Notes: generated by a model from the letters alone, not told the origin. DNA of 64,000 nucleotides from Trileptium ribeirensis (GCA_030248225.1 JASANE010003537.1:27473-91472); one strand, 5' to 3'. Shown: positions 12,681 through 23,348, counted from the stretch's first letter. Numbers and translations: made by a program.

Positions 12681-13164
12681 GAGAAAGAGTTGAAATATAA
12701 ATAAATATTTTCAAATTTAATTATTTCAAACTTTTTTAATGAGTATTCACTACCAGGATTGATTAATTATGATACATATATATTGTTTCGAGGTCTGGCT
12801 ATGTTTTTATTGAAAATTTTCCCGGTGAGCGACATGTACGGTTTTCGGGGCAAGGGGACAAACCATTTCATATTTTTATGTTAGAACGTCTGTCTGACTG
12901 TATAATACATGTCCCTGTCTGAACACATCGTACGTAAAACTATTCGGTGGGTAGCAGTGACAGTACAAATTTTTATATTTGGGAGTAGACACCGGGCAAA
13001 GATCGAGACTTAGCACTTTTAGAACAGCTGGTGCTTCCCACCGGGGTGCACGGTGATAATTAGGAAATTAGCTTAAATTCAGGACCGTCGCAATCAGAAA
13101 AAAACTCAGTATTCTTTTCCATTATCCTCCAGCCCGTATTTATCAAAAAATAGTCAGATTATGG

Positions 13165-13664
13165 AAATTCTGGTATTTTTGTGATCCTCGAGACTTCCAC
13201 TGTTCATTTAGACTAAAAAATTGAATTTTTAAAATTTTAGATTTTTTGGGTCTCAAGGGTTCCCCTTGGTAACCCAAAAAACTTTTTTCTTCAAAATTAA
13301 ATTTTTACACACCATTCGACGCGGATTGACGATCTGAGTGTAATGGTGTTTTTTGTAACGGGATCCAGTAACCGGATCTTAAGTTATGGCAAAAAATATC
13401 GGAGGCTGTTAGGCTCAATAATTGCACACTTTTTGGCCATAACTTAGAATGCTTTTATCGGATTCTGTTATAGATAACACCATTACACTCAGCTCGTCAA
13501 TACGCGTCGAATGGTGGATAAGCATCCAATTTTTAAGAAAAAAATTTTTGGGTTCCAAAAGAGGGACCCTTGTGACCCCAAAAAAATCTAAAAATTTAAC
13601 AATTCAATTTTTTGGGCGAAATGATCGGGGGAGGTCTCGAGGATCACAAAAATACTAAAATTTA
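13165..13664. mobile_element. Foldback element, arms of about 230 bp
   Basis: The left arm (13165-13398) and right arm (13428-13664) are inverted copies separated by about 29 bases. Matching landmarks: GTATTTTTGTGATCCTCGAG against its reverse complement near 13635-13655; CACCATTCGACGCG against CGCGTCGAATGGTGG; GAGTGTAATGGTGTT against AACACCATTACACTC; AAGTTATGGC against GCCATAACTT. Outside the left arm lies TTCTTTTCCATTATCCTCCA, which recurs at 53309. No open frame spans it; a nonautonomous foldback/MITE. Confidence 0.85.
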
Positions 13665-13669
13665 GTTAG

Positions 13670-14080
13670 TACAACCAAGTGTTCCTTTTAGAAAATTTGC
13701 AAAAAAATGTTCTACGAAAATTTAGCATGGTCTCACGGTCCACTAATTTGCAACGCAATTAGCTGTTCTCGTACAACTGCAGGCCTTAATAAAGCATTGC
13801 CAAATACTTTGCGGCAGCTTCATTGCGATTGAGAGGATGGGGTGGAGGGATGTAAATATAGCTTAGGGCTTACTGGAGGATGCCATACTTACCTATAGAC
13901 ACCTATAATTAAATGCATAATTAATTGTGCTGTCAATATACATCCAATGCTTTTATTATGTTGTTAAACACACAATGATAACACTTACCGGAAACCATGT
14001 AAGTCACCTGTAAGCAATGCCTAATAGAGCTTTTCTAATGACTAGTAGATAAATAAATAGTAAGTAGTCACTCTATCGAG
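13670..14080. other. Noncoding stretch, nothing recognised
   Basis: Spacer with ATAGACACCTATAATT near 13896 (a weak match to the GACACCTATGG relics); otherwise featureless. Confidence 0.35.
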
Positions 14081-14084
14081 ATTG

Positions 14085-14700
14085 CAGAACGTAGTAGCTT
14101 CCCATGCCCGAAAACCCCTAGGTGAAACTTTTCAGCCGCCCAGGACGTCAGAAAAAAATTTCGAATTTTGGGTCGAGGAACCACGAGGGTGCCATACATC
14201 AAACCTCATAACTCCAAAACCGGAGCCTAATCGAAAAACAAAAAATGGGCATCGGGATTTACCATTTTATTATGAAATAAAAACAACCAGAGAAAAAATT
14301 CAAAATTTAAGGTAAAAATGACCTTGCTTCCGTGAAGGGTACTAAAATGGGGCAAAAAAACTTCATGATGACCTCTGATCCCGAACCATGTTGGCGCCGT
14401 ACCCCCGTACGCATGGAACTATATGTCACAGAGCAAAACAACGCCGGCACTGAGTTTCCCATGCCTGAGAACCTCCCAAGTGAAATTTTTCAGCCGCCCA
14501 GGACGTCAAAACAAATTTTCGAATTTTGGGTCAAGGAACCATTGGGGCGCCATACCCCCATACGCCAATCCTCATAACTACAGAACCAGAGCCTTAATCG
14601 AAAACAAAATAAGAGGCATCGGAATTTATCATTTTACCATTAAGTAAAACCAACAAAAGAAAAATTCGAAAGTTAAGATAAAAATATCCTTGCTTCGGTG
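14085..14700 (+). repeat. 350-bp repeat family, copy 2: two tandem units
   Basis: Two units begin at about 14100 and 14459, each with CATGCCxGA(A/G)AACC, CAGCCGCCCAGGACGTC, TTTTGGGTC(G/A)AGGAACCA and an AACCAGAGAAAAAATTC-like 3' half. Period about 360 bases. The terminal box with GGCCGATCACAC seen at 5.9 and 56.4 kb is absent here. Noncoding. Confidence 0.85.
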
Positions 14701-14994
14701 AGTGATATACGAGCGCAAATACAAATCAAACGCACTGACTAACGTCTGTGGTAAAGGTCTAAACACAACAAACACAGCGAATTGATAATGATATCACTGA
14801 ACAGAATACAGTTGAATTTGCACCCGATATGCCATACACACGCATTGATTTAATAATATATGGCTAATAGCCATTTATTTTGATATGCTACAAAAACCGA
14901 CAACAAATAAATAAATAAAAAACTAGATAATATTATCAGATATATATTTATTTATATACTACATAAACCCTCAAATAATACCTTTCACCTATGC

Positions 14995-15530
14995 CAGTGC
15001 ATTCCTATAATTGTGCTGAGGCAATAAGCAAATTTTTAGAAATGTAACGCTCAGGGGCGTAGCCGCAGAGACGCACTAGCATGTGTCTCCTTGGCTTTTC
15101 ATCGAATGCCACCGTCGTGGCATTTCCAACTTGATAAACGCGTCTGGAGCTCAGTGATGTTCGAAAGGAATTGGTGTACGCATACGTTTGCGAATTTAGC
15201 CCGCATATCATATCGTCAGACTATATGTGTCCTTTGGTTTTAAGATGGTTAAATGACTTGGCAAAACCATAACACAGACAGGTGCGTTGCAAGGGGAACG
15301 GGCAGGGTGTACAGGCCCGTCTAACATTTTGCTGACACAACTTTCACCTATGTCCGTGCATGTCTATGGTTATGGTGAGGCGACAAGCAAATATTTAGAA
15401 ATGTAACGCTCAGGGGCGTAGCCGTCATGTGTTCCTTTGGGTCATCATCGAATACCACCGTCGTGGGCATTTCCAACTTGATAAACGCGTCTGGACCTCA
15501 GTAATGTTCGAAATGAATTGGAATTTCGAA
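14995..15530 (+). repeat. Tandem duplication, two units about 360 bp apart
   Basis: Segments at about 14985-15175 and 15345-15515 share TTTCACCTATG, TTTAGAAATGTAACGCTCAG, GGGGCGTAGCCG, CCACCGTCGTGG and TTGATAAACGCGTCTGGA. The second unit lacks a short part after GCGTAGCCG. GGGGCGTAGCC also resembles hAT-type termini, so the unit may derive from a mobile element. Confidence 0.85.
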
Positions 15531-15784
15531 AAATAATCTAAAACAAATGAACAAAAACAAAACGTCACAAAAACAATAAAAACTAGCTAGTAATTAGCTA
15601 TGTATGTAAGCCAAAGCCGAAGCTAACAAAATAATAATAAAAGTTTGAAGCGCTGCGTTACATCTGACATCAACAAGTCGCGCCGCACATAACAAAAACG
15701 TCAATATAATCAGTTAGCAGGCGGTTGGGGCACTATTCAGTCAAATTCAAAACAAAAACCAACAGTACTAAATAAATCATAGTA

Positions 15785-15920
15785 TATATACAGTCAAGCT
15801 AGGCCCTTTGTTTGTCACATACAGTCCAGCTGAGCCCTAGGTTTGTCACAAATAGCTCAGCTAGGCTCTCGATTTGTACCAGCATTGTCGGGCTGGGCCA
15901 TAGTTCACTTGAACTCGTCC
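15785..15920 (+). repeat. AGCT-centred hairpin array with TTTGTCAC linkers
   Basis: Three to four units spaced about 40 bases apart: CAGTCAAGCTAGGCCC, CAGTCCAGCTGAGCCC, TAGCTCAGCTAGGCTC and a weaker GTCGGGCTGGGCC. The first two are joined by TTTGTCACA. The array at 50130-50240 uses the same linker and the same AGTCCAGCTG core. Confidence 0.75.
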
Positions 15921-15993
15921 AATTGATCGCGTGACATAATTCGGACCACACGCACGCATCTTATCGTAAATGATGCATTACATGGCCTTCAGG

Positions 15994-16548
15994 TTACTGT
16001 TTAAAAAGCTTTAACAAATCGATTGAATTCATTGAAGTTTTGCATTTAAAGGGAAGTAAAGATGCGGGTTGCGTTTGTTGTTGTTCCGGTACAATCAAAG
16101 CAGTCGATCTCTGGTCAATAGTTGGTCGAACCGTATTAGTCAGAGGAACAGCGGACGTTTCCTGGAACGTTTCCGTTTCACTTGTCTTTTGTGACTCGGT
16201 AGCCATTGTACATGTTGGAGCAGCCGGCGTTGACGCGAACGACGACGGCGCAAAAACAGCCGTTGACATTGACTGTTGGTCCGCGTGATAAATTAGTTTC
16301 TGTGGTTTAACAACTGACGAAGCACATTGTCTGCGTCGTTGTTGTCGTCTTGCTTCATGATCGCTGTCACTAAACGCACTAGTTGCTTTGTGGTAATAAT
16401 CGCGACGAGCTGTGCGCCCTTGATGGCTAGACGTCCGCTGAGTATTCTTATGTGTTGGTGTTCCACGTGTTTTTCGCTCGGATGATTCCTTTTCCCGTAG
16501 CTTGCGCTTGAGCTCGCGTATTTGACGATGCGCGTTGTCGAGTTCCAT
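15994..16548 (-). CDS. Hydrophilic protein of unknown function (184 aa frame)
   Basis: I do not recognise this protein. The frame stays open upstream to 16593, where TAG is followed by coding-like sequence, so it may be a 3'-terminal exon with an acceptor near 16594 rather than a complete gene starting at the ATG at 16548. Residues 1-26 are rich in Glu, Lys, Arg and Leu with heptad-like spacing (short coiled coil likely). Residues 27-75 are strongly basic with Ser/Thr/His/Arg. The remainder is Ser/Thr/Pro/Gln-rich and probably disordered, with two Cys near residues 76 and 168. No membrane segment, signal peptide or enzyme motif is visible. It could be the tail of a host coiled-coil protein or a gag-like product of a retroelement; neither is shown. 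The plus-strand 82-codon frame over it is a shadow. Confidence 0.4.
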   Translation of the reverse strand: MELDNAHRQIRELKRKLREKESSERKTRGTPTHKNTQRTSSHQGRTARRDYYHKATSAFSDSDHEARRQQRRRQCASSVVKPQKLIYHADQQSMSTAVFAPSSFASTPAAPTCTMATESQKTSETETFQETSAVPLTNTVRPTIDQRSTALIVPEQQQTQPASLLPFKCKTSMNSIDLLKLFKQ

Positions 16549-16599
16549 ATACTGCGATTCCAGTTTATCCTGTTGATTTTCATCAACCCGACGCTATTA

Positions 16600-17610
16600 A
16601 TGCAACACAGTCATTGAAGTTTTGCGTTTAAGTAAAGTAAACTATATTATTTTCACTTTGATTTCATCAATGCAAAATAACTTAAATGAGCTACAACCGC
16701 GTGTCATTATACATACAGCAATATTTAAAGATTTTTAATTATTTTCTGTGTCACTGAAAACATATACCAGATTATTTGGCAATATGTTATTTCATGATGT
16801 GAAATGCGATACTTAGCTAGTAACTTTAGGTAGGTAATTTTAACAATTTTGTGTGGTGTTGGGCATGCACTAGGCTACTAGGGTATTCCCAGACCAAACC
16901 TGCCAAAACCCTCATAATTCCCAAAAACTCCGGGCTTGTCACTAGTTTCTCTATCCAATCCGTGCCTCCCCTTTGTTTTGTTTTCCGTTTTGGTTTGAAT
17001 TAATGCTTATTTTTATAATTAGCATTAATTGTTTAAGTTAGCTAACCTATTGTTAGCTTGTTTTTCTTTTGTAATTGGAATCTGAAAGTTGCGGAAGTCG
17101 AGTACGGCAGCTGGATCTCCACTCTCTTTGGTAATAATGTTATCATTTTTGTGATTTACCGAGCTTATTTCCGACTTTCTCCTATACGGCGCATAAAAAA
17201 ATTATGTGGAGATACTATTAGCAATAGTTTAATTCTTTTTCTATTGTTTGTTTAGTTAGCGACATAGCTAATCATTAGAAAATATTCTCAGTAATACGTT
17301 ACATTTAATATATTCGATGGAGATTTATACTTTATATATATTTTTAAACTGCGGTTCGAGATTTGTCCTGGTCAGCATAAAGACATGCTGAATCATACTT
17401 AAAGCTTCAATATTCATAGCTTATGGTTTAATTTGGTATCGAATGATTATATGCGCAAAGAATTACGCTTAGTTTCAGTGATTGGAACAATACTTGGGAA
17501 TCTTGAATTGGCTTTGCTTGATTAAACCAAATTAATGTTGAGTAATACCAAAGTTTACAAATAGGTACTCTAATACGTTATTAAATTAAATCAGTAATAT
17601 AATTTCCTTA
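16600..17610. other. Noncoding stretch
   Basis: CATTGAAGTTTTGCGTTTAA near 16612 repeats CATTGAAGTTTTGCATTTAA near 16030, so a direct repeat of about 20 bases brackets the unknown frame. The rest is AT-rich and featureless. Confidence 0.4.
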
Positions 17611-17619
17611 TAAAAAGAG

Positions 17620-18700
17620 TGGCATAGTCGAGTACTACCGTTAGCTAAAATTATAACGGTAACTAAAATTATAACGGTCCTTCCTTAGTGGTTCCAAAGT
17701 AAATGACCGCTAGTCCTGAGTAAAGCCCCGTGGAGTTTAATTGGGAAGGAAGTTACGTGAGTACACCAAGGGCGAGTTTGTGTCGAGGGTGACCACCTTA
17801 TCAGAGCAATTCTCCACTGAACGTCGGTTCGGCCAACTGTCCAGGGGTCGGAAAATTGTAGGGAAACAAGAGAGTAGTCGCAGCTACTAACTAGTTATAG
17901 CGGCTCTGTCAGCCGTCCGGAGACGGGCGCATTAATATAATGGGCACGTAACTAGCGTAATTCTAAGACACTAGACTAAGGTAATTAAATAAACGTGCGA
18001 GGTCAGCGTCCGGAGGCCTACGTACCAACTCACAAGAGCGTTAATTAAAGTAGTAATATCCACCAGGAAGGCGTCCGGATACTGTTGGCTTTAAGGAACG
18101 TATTATCTTAAGTCTAACTTAGAGGCTAATGTAATTAAATAAACGTACGGCGTTAGCCGTCCGGAAACCATACGTACGTACGAACCTCACCAGAGGAAAA
18201 CGTGTAATTAGTCTTAACCTAACGCTAATTTACCAGATAACTACTTAGAATAATACTGCGCTCAAACATTGAGTTAGGGTAACCGAAAAGCAAGAACGGT
18301 GTCAAATAAAATCAGTGGCGTAGTCTAAAGAATATATCAAAAATATCGGAGTTAGAGAGGTGCATCAAAGGCCAAAAATATCGGAGTTAGCGAGGTTTCG
18401 TAAAAGTATAGAGACCACCAGTATAAACCGTGGCTTATTTCAATCAGGGTGCCAAAGAATTGTGTCTACATATTTGTTGCTAACGTTGAATAAACGTTTT
18501 ACTAACGACTTTATTGATTAACTATCTTGATATCAGAGCAAATCTAGTTAATCACGCCGCCGCGCTAAACGGAAAATACCTCTTGATAAAGAACAGGTGT
18601 GCGCCATGAAAAAGACACTACCACTAACTCCGCCGGCATACCACTAGCCACACCTTGAACGCCACATCTGGTGACGATACCCGTCCCAATTTAATAACCG
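17620..18700 (+). mobile_element. LTR-like unit A with CAGCCGTCCGG modules
   Basis: GC-rich modules of the type TCAGCCGTCCGG occur near 17909, 18003, 18069 and 18153 in an AT-rich background. AATAAACG at about 18490 is followed about 40 bases later by GATATCAGAGC (about 18529), which shares TATCAGAGC with primer-binding sites for initiator tRNA-Met. A matching arrangement, with homologous flanking words (ATCACGCC, CCGGCAT, CTAGCCACACCT, GGTGACGA, ATAACCGATAG), is found at 45175-45410. I infer an LTR end plus the start of an internal region whose coding part is missing; the 5' edge is uncertain. Confidence 0.55.
18529..18539 (+). promoter_or_regulatory. Possible retroelement primer-binding site
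   Basis: GATATCAGAGC resembles TGGTATCAGAGC, the site complementary to initiator tRNA-Met in many LTR retrotransposons. It lies about 40 bases after a polyadenylation-like AATAAA. The match is imperfect. Confidence 0.35.
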
Positions 18701-18794
18701 ATAGCCGTCATAAGAAATTCCCAGTTCAACCTCTACTCTCAACAAAGCAACCCAAAATAACAGCCAGCAATACGAACTTTAGAATTAAGGGACG

Positions 18795-18910
18795 TGAGAA
18801 ATAGCCGCTGAAAAGTTGCCTTGTGGTGGGGCTGATCCCACTGCCTAACGCATTTGGATCTCCAAGCAGGCACTGTACCAATTGAGCTATTCCTATCCTG
18901 CGGTACAGAT
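18795..18910 (-). repeat. tRNA-derived SINE-like unit, copy 1
   Basis: On the minus strand TAGCTCAATTGGT (18878-18890) is an A-box, followed by GTGCCTGCTTGG and a T-arm-like GTGGGATCAGCCCCAC. The tail AACTTTTCAGCGGC matches AACTTTTTAGCGGT in the copy at 19.8 kb. It belongs with the two plus-strand copies. Confidence 0.65.
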
Positions 18911-18999
18911 ATAAGCCGCTATATTCAGCCGTAGTCTTTTAGCCAGGCCTACCACTGGCCTTTTTGTATACTACATATTTATATGGCTGTCTAATATAT

Positions 19000-19780
19000 A
19001 ATTTTTTTAATCTACAGTCAGCAAGATAAGTCACTGATCTGTTACATTAATGTCTTTGTTACGGCCGTGAGGCTACGTATAACTTCGTTTTCGACTTTTG
19101 TTATGATCCACATTTATACATACTTCTAAAACATTTGTGCATTAATACAAATCTCTGCCACATTTTAGCACTAGGTAGTGTACCTTCTCCAGCGTGTATA
19201 GACCGTCTGCGATAACGGACTAGCCAGAATTCAACTGCGACACTGGACGCTATGAAAATTATAGACAAGAGAGCCATAGAAAATTATAGCAAGCAATACT
19301 ATTCAAACAACATTATATATACCAAGTCTATCGAACGTGCCTGTATATAGATTTCGGGGTTGGTACATATGATAAAAGCAATTGTATTCGTATGGTATGC
19401 ATCAAATAAGGCATGCCTTATGGCCTTACTATGTAAAACCATTCTTTAAATTGTAATTTTTCTTGAAAATTGCTATTTATAAATTTTTTGGTCATTGAAA
19501 GACGAAATAAAGAGTTCTTCGGTTTCGATATGTAACTAAAGTAGCCGTAGCAATGTCATTGAACTACTGCCGGTGTATAATTGTTATAATGGGATTTTAA
19601 GCGGGTTTAGAAACCTGAATTTGGAACAACATAATCGTCAATAAGAGCAACGCGGCGTTCGTTTCTCTCACTCTGCGAGTTACTAGTTATACGATATGCC
19701 TTTTTGCAATTGAAGTCACTTGACCCTTTAAATAACTCCTAACTATTACGCCTATGTCTTTGTGTTGAATATACCAGCTT
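19000..19780. other. Noncoding stretch, nothing recognised
   Basis: AT-rich spacer without supported genes or repeats. Confidence 0.4.
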
Positions 19781-19950
19781 TACAACTGATGTGATGTCGG
19801 GCAGATATAGCTCAGTCGGTATAGTGCCTGGTTTCGGATCTAAAAACGTGAGGTCGTGGGTTCAAATCCCATTCATACCTAACTTTTTAGCGGTTGCTTC
19901 TAACACCTTTGCTTTCCCAAGCTATTATCGCAAAACCTAAATGAAAAATA
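19770..19950 (+). repeat. tRNA-derived SINE-like unit, copy 2
   Basis: TAGCTCAGTCGGT (19808-19820) is a near-consensus A box and GGTTCAAATCC (19859-19869) a near-consensus B box. The acceptor stem does not pair as in a functional tRNA, and leader (AGCTTTACAACTGATGTGAT) and tail (TTTAGCGGTTGCTTCTAACA) are shared with the copy at 20.5 kb, so this is a SINE rather than a tRNA gene. Confidence 0.75.
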
Positions 19951-19989
19951 TTATAAATCTGTCGCACCTGCTTATGAGTACCATTAAGG

Positions 19990-20470
19990 GAGAAACAAAA
20001 TAAAATATATGCAGAATTGTGCATGAGTGCACTTTATGTACGCCCACACGATTTGCGATGCAGCAACGCGTAAACGCTGTTCGCGATCACTATTTTGCGA
20101 TTTAGCATTGCAGATGGCTGATCGCGTACAAGTGAAAACGCGATTACCGATAGCGTTTTTCTCGTGTGCTATATTACACAAATACATACATCGCGAACAT
20201 AGCTGTCTGATTCAGAATCTCTTTTGATGAACGTGGACAAACGTGCTAAATAGGCAAATGTGTGCAAATGCAAATTTCATTCGTATATCACAGTGACAGT
20301 ACACATGTTTACGTTCACAAACATGTGAACGCGAATTTCTGCCTGAAACAATTCGTGCTTTGACAAAAGAACAACCCCTGTGTACTCAGCTAAAGTGTAC
20401 TCCCGCATTACGTACGCAATAAATATATAGTGTATAAAGATACAGGCCAGAAATAGGCTGTTGTAAAAGA
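19990..20470. other. Spacer between SINE copies
   Basis: Unassigned. Words of the GCGAT/ATCGC type recur at 20050-20150 and GTTCACAAACATGTGAAC is a near-palindrome at about 20314-20331. The paired frames on opposite strands here are shadows. Confidence 0.35.
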
Positions 20471-20484
20471 CGCGGTGATGTTGG

Positions 20485-20650
20485 GTATAACAGCTTTACA
20501 AGTGCTGTGATATCAGGCAGGGATAGCTCAGTCGGTAGATCGCCTACTTGCGTATCCAAACCCGGGAAGGTGTGTTTTTTAATTTCACGTCTACTCAACT
20601 TCACCGACTGCTTTCAACATATTTTTGTCCCCAAGGTTTCGTTTATCGCT
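20485..20650 (+). repeat. tRNA-derived SINE-like unit, copy 3
   Basis: The leader AGCTTTACAAGTGCTGTGAT, A box TAGCTCAGTCGGT (20524-20536) and tail CACCGACTGCTTTCAACATA align with copy 2. The B box is degraded (CCAAACCCGGGA region). Confidence 0.7.
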
Positions 20651-21121
20651 AGGCACATTTTGGAATAAACTTGATATATATAAATTTTCAACTTTTTTTA
20701 TAGGAATTTAGCTTTTTGGCCAATACTAACTGACAAAAATATTCGATAGCAACAACCACTGATTGATATCAGAAATAGAAAAAAATATGATACATAAGCC
20801 ACGTAATTATCATTTGAATAAAAACTAAGTCAAACCTTTACAGATACAATTTGACTTGGTTTGTAATCATTGTGAACAACTTGGCCGCAAGAATTGGATT
20901 TTGTATTTCATGCCATGCGATACTTTACTTCAAAATGAAAGCCGTATAAACACAATCTAAACACAACCAATTTAATGTTATTTCGATTGTTTGAACTGAG
21001 ACCATTGCCCATTGCACACATAGGTCGTGTGTTGAGATCAGAAAAACATACAAACAACACGAAAACGAAATGCATATGAATATCTGGTCATAGGCTACTG
21101 CTACCAGACCTTCTATTCAGC

Positions 21122-21124
<3 letters not shown>
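20650..21124 (+). repeat. 450-bp dispersed repeat, copy 1
   Basis: Shares ordered blocks with 47500-47942: GATAGCAACAACCAC, AAAACTAAGTCAA, AACTTGGCCGCAAGA, ATGCGATACTTTACTTCA, TTTCGATTGTTTG, GAGATCAG and ACAAACAACACGAAAACG. Noncoding. Copy 1 abuts a SINE on one side and (TA)n on the other; copy 2 follows a non-LTR element. Confidence 0.85.

Positions 21125-21169
<45 letters not shown>
21125..21169. repeat. (TA)n microsatellite
   Basis: About 22 uninterrupted TA dinucleotides, at the 3' edge of the 450-bp repeat copy. Confidence 0.95.
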
Positions 21170-21176
<7 letters not shown>

Positions 21177-21179
21177 ATA

Positions 21180-23020
21180 TCTTAATATCCAGTATAATAT
21201 AGGCACAAAATATAGATATTGACCATGCAGAGGCAAATTGAAGAAATGAAACGAATAATTTAATGCTTCATATATCAGCCATATTCATTGTGTTCAGAAA
21301 CGTATCAACGCGGCTGTACTGCATATGTTCTAACCCAGCTGATGTCTGTCAATGGTTTAATGGTCACCATGTAGCCTGTATAATCTTAACTTGTACTGCG
21401 TTTTTCGAAGATCTGTTTACATTCCAACAGTTTACTTGGCTTAAGAAGACAACCAAATATGACAGCTATCGACCATTGTAGCAATTTTAAAAACACAGTC
21501 TAACTAGCCGTTCTATTTTGATATTAAGGATTTTACAGCTAAATTTAAAATACCAAATGCCAACAGCAAATATAGATTCAGCGCTTGCTGTTCGTTCTTT
21601 ATTAGGTAAGTTTGTTAATTTTCTAACATTACGTAATGCTAAAGCGCAACGGACGATTAAGCTAGCTTCAGATAGTGTATGCTGATACTGGCTGTTATTG
21701 CTAATAGGACAAGTTCTGCGTAGGAAAGTGTTTTTTAGTAATTTTTATATTCATAACATGTCTACGACGTTAAATTTTAGGCGCAGACATACATATGTGT
21801 ACGTCAATGTCGCCTAATTGATAACCTGAGACATATATATATGTGCTTTGTCAAGCGGATAACTTATCAGAAGTCGGCCAACAGCTGAAGAAATTTAGTA
21901 ACTTAGAAATCTTTAGGCTCCTGGTAATATATACAGCTTTGAGTTTAGTATAGAGCATGGCTATATGTTAGAGAAAAGCAATTTGTTCGTACTTTTTTTG
22001 ATGTAGTTTAGATTTTTTGAAAACTTAAGTTGCCTAAAATTTGACTACAAAAATTACATACAGCGATGAACCCTAAATCCATTGAAAACATCTGACAACG
22101 CATGAAATATTCGTGACCGAAAAACCTATAAATAACCATTCTTGTTGCATTGCATGGAATAAATAACAAATGAATGAAAACTCACTACTTTGAAATCGGG
22201 TTCGTCGATGGTAAAAGCTTTGAAACCAAATGAATAGATACAACATAGTCAACTTGGACTATAAATAGCAAAACCAACGTATTCAGCGATAACCTAATAG
22301 ACTGTCGTTGTAAGGTAAAAACAAGCAGCAACATGCCGAAATTTGAAAAAATCGTTATTTCTGGCAAAGGGTCGACGGGCCATAAGCGGGTAGCAGTTTT
22401 TCTTAGCCCATGTCTCGCGACGCAGGATTCGCGTCAAAAAACAGAGACCACCATACAGAATACCTCATCGAGATCTACAACATTACTGACTAATTTGTGT
22501 GAAACCCCTCTCGGGGTCTCGGTGGGCTATCTATATTTTGCCATTTTGACACCAAAGATGGGGTCGCAGCTGTTCACCTTCAACTAAAAGGCGCATCGTC
22601 ATCACTTTTGTTATCGAGTAAAAATTTATCGAAATCAATCTACCGAAGATGAGTTATGCGTGATAGAAACAGACAAAAAAGAAATTGTCACGATTTTTCT
22701 CCGTAGTGCGCTCACTGGAAACTCCGCTCGCCCCGTTTCAATAATTTTGATTGCAGTCATCTAGTTTTTGCATGGGGTATATATTAACTGTTTTAATACG
22801 AAAGAATTTTAGATTAATGCAGTGAAGTTGAATGTTAATTTCTAACCCGAAATTTAAAATAGTTGGCAAATTTTTACGATTAGTTGTTAGACGTTCTGGT
22901 TTTGTACCTATCATCATAACTAAAATTTTTGTACACCTATATACACACAACAGACATCCATAAATAATACGGTGCTCGTCACAATTGACCGCTGCTCGAC
23001 ACATCGTTCTTAACTTGCTC
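21180..23020. other. Noncoding stretch, nothing recognised
   Basis: No coding signal. AACCCCTCTCGGGGTCTC near 22502 is a short hairpin-capable island of unknown meaning. Confidence 0.4.
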
Positions 23021-23033
23021 CTGGTAAAATAAG

Positions 23034-23306
23034 TTGCTCAACCGTCCACCACCTGAGATTGACAAATCTGAAGAGTCGTTATCCAGGAAAGCCCGTACAA
23101 CATTGGCACAGCTAAGGTCAAGCTCTTGTTCCATCCTGAAGAACTATCAGTCCAGGATAGACCCTTCCATCTCTGAACTCTGTCCTGACTGTAATCAACA
23201 TCCACAGGACGTCCAGCATCTGTTCGAGTGTCCAACGAACCCGACGTCACTGACATTAGAATGCCTATTGTCAACCATGCGAAGTGCCCAGATTTCTGAA
23301 GCTTGA
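23034..23306 (+). pseudogene. 3' fragment of a Jockey-type non-LTR retrotransposon (C-terminal RT tail)
   Basis: The 90-codon frame reads as the extreme C-terminus of a Jockey/I-type reverse transcriptase. It has the LPR-like basic segment (SLSRKARTTLAQLRS), the RIDPS segment, and a zinc-knuckle-like Cys-Pro-x-Cys ... His-x3-Glu-Cys pattern (CPDC at about residues 50-53, HLFEC at 62-66) followed by NPT. The catalytic RT domain and endonuclease are absent; the open frame begins just after TAA at 23025, consistent with 5' truncation during target-primed reverse transcription. The element probably ends in the ATCATCATCATCATC run near 23350-23365, a simple tail typical of such elements. It is not functional by itself. 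Confidence 0.8.
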
Positions 23307-23348
23307 CGAAGAAGACCAGCAATGAACTGTCAACGCACAATATGGGGC

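Noticed and set aside
19801..19875. Functional tRNA gene
   Set aside because: A and B boxes are good but the acceptor and anticodon stems do not pair, and flanking sequence is shared with two further copies; a SINE-like repeat fits better.
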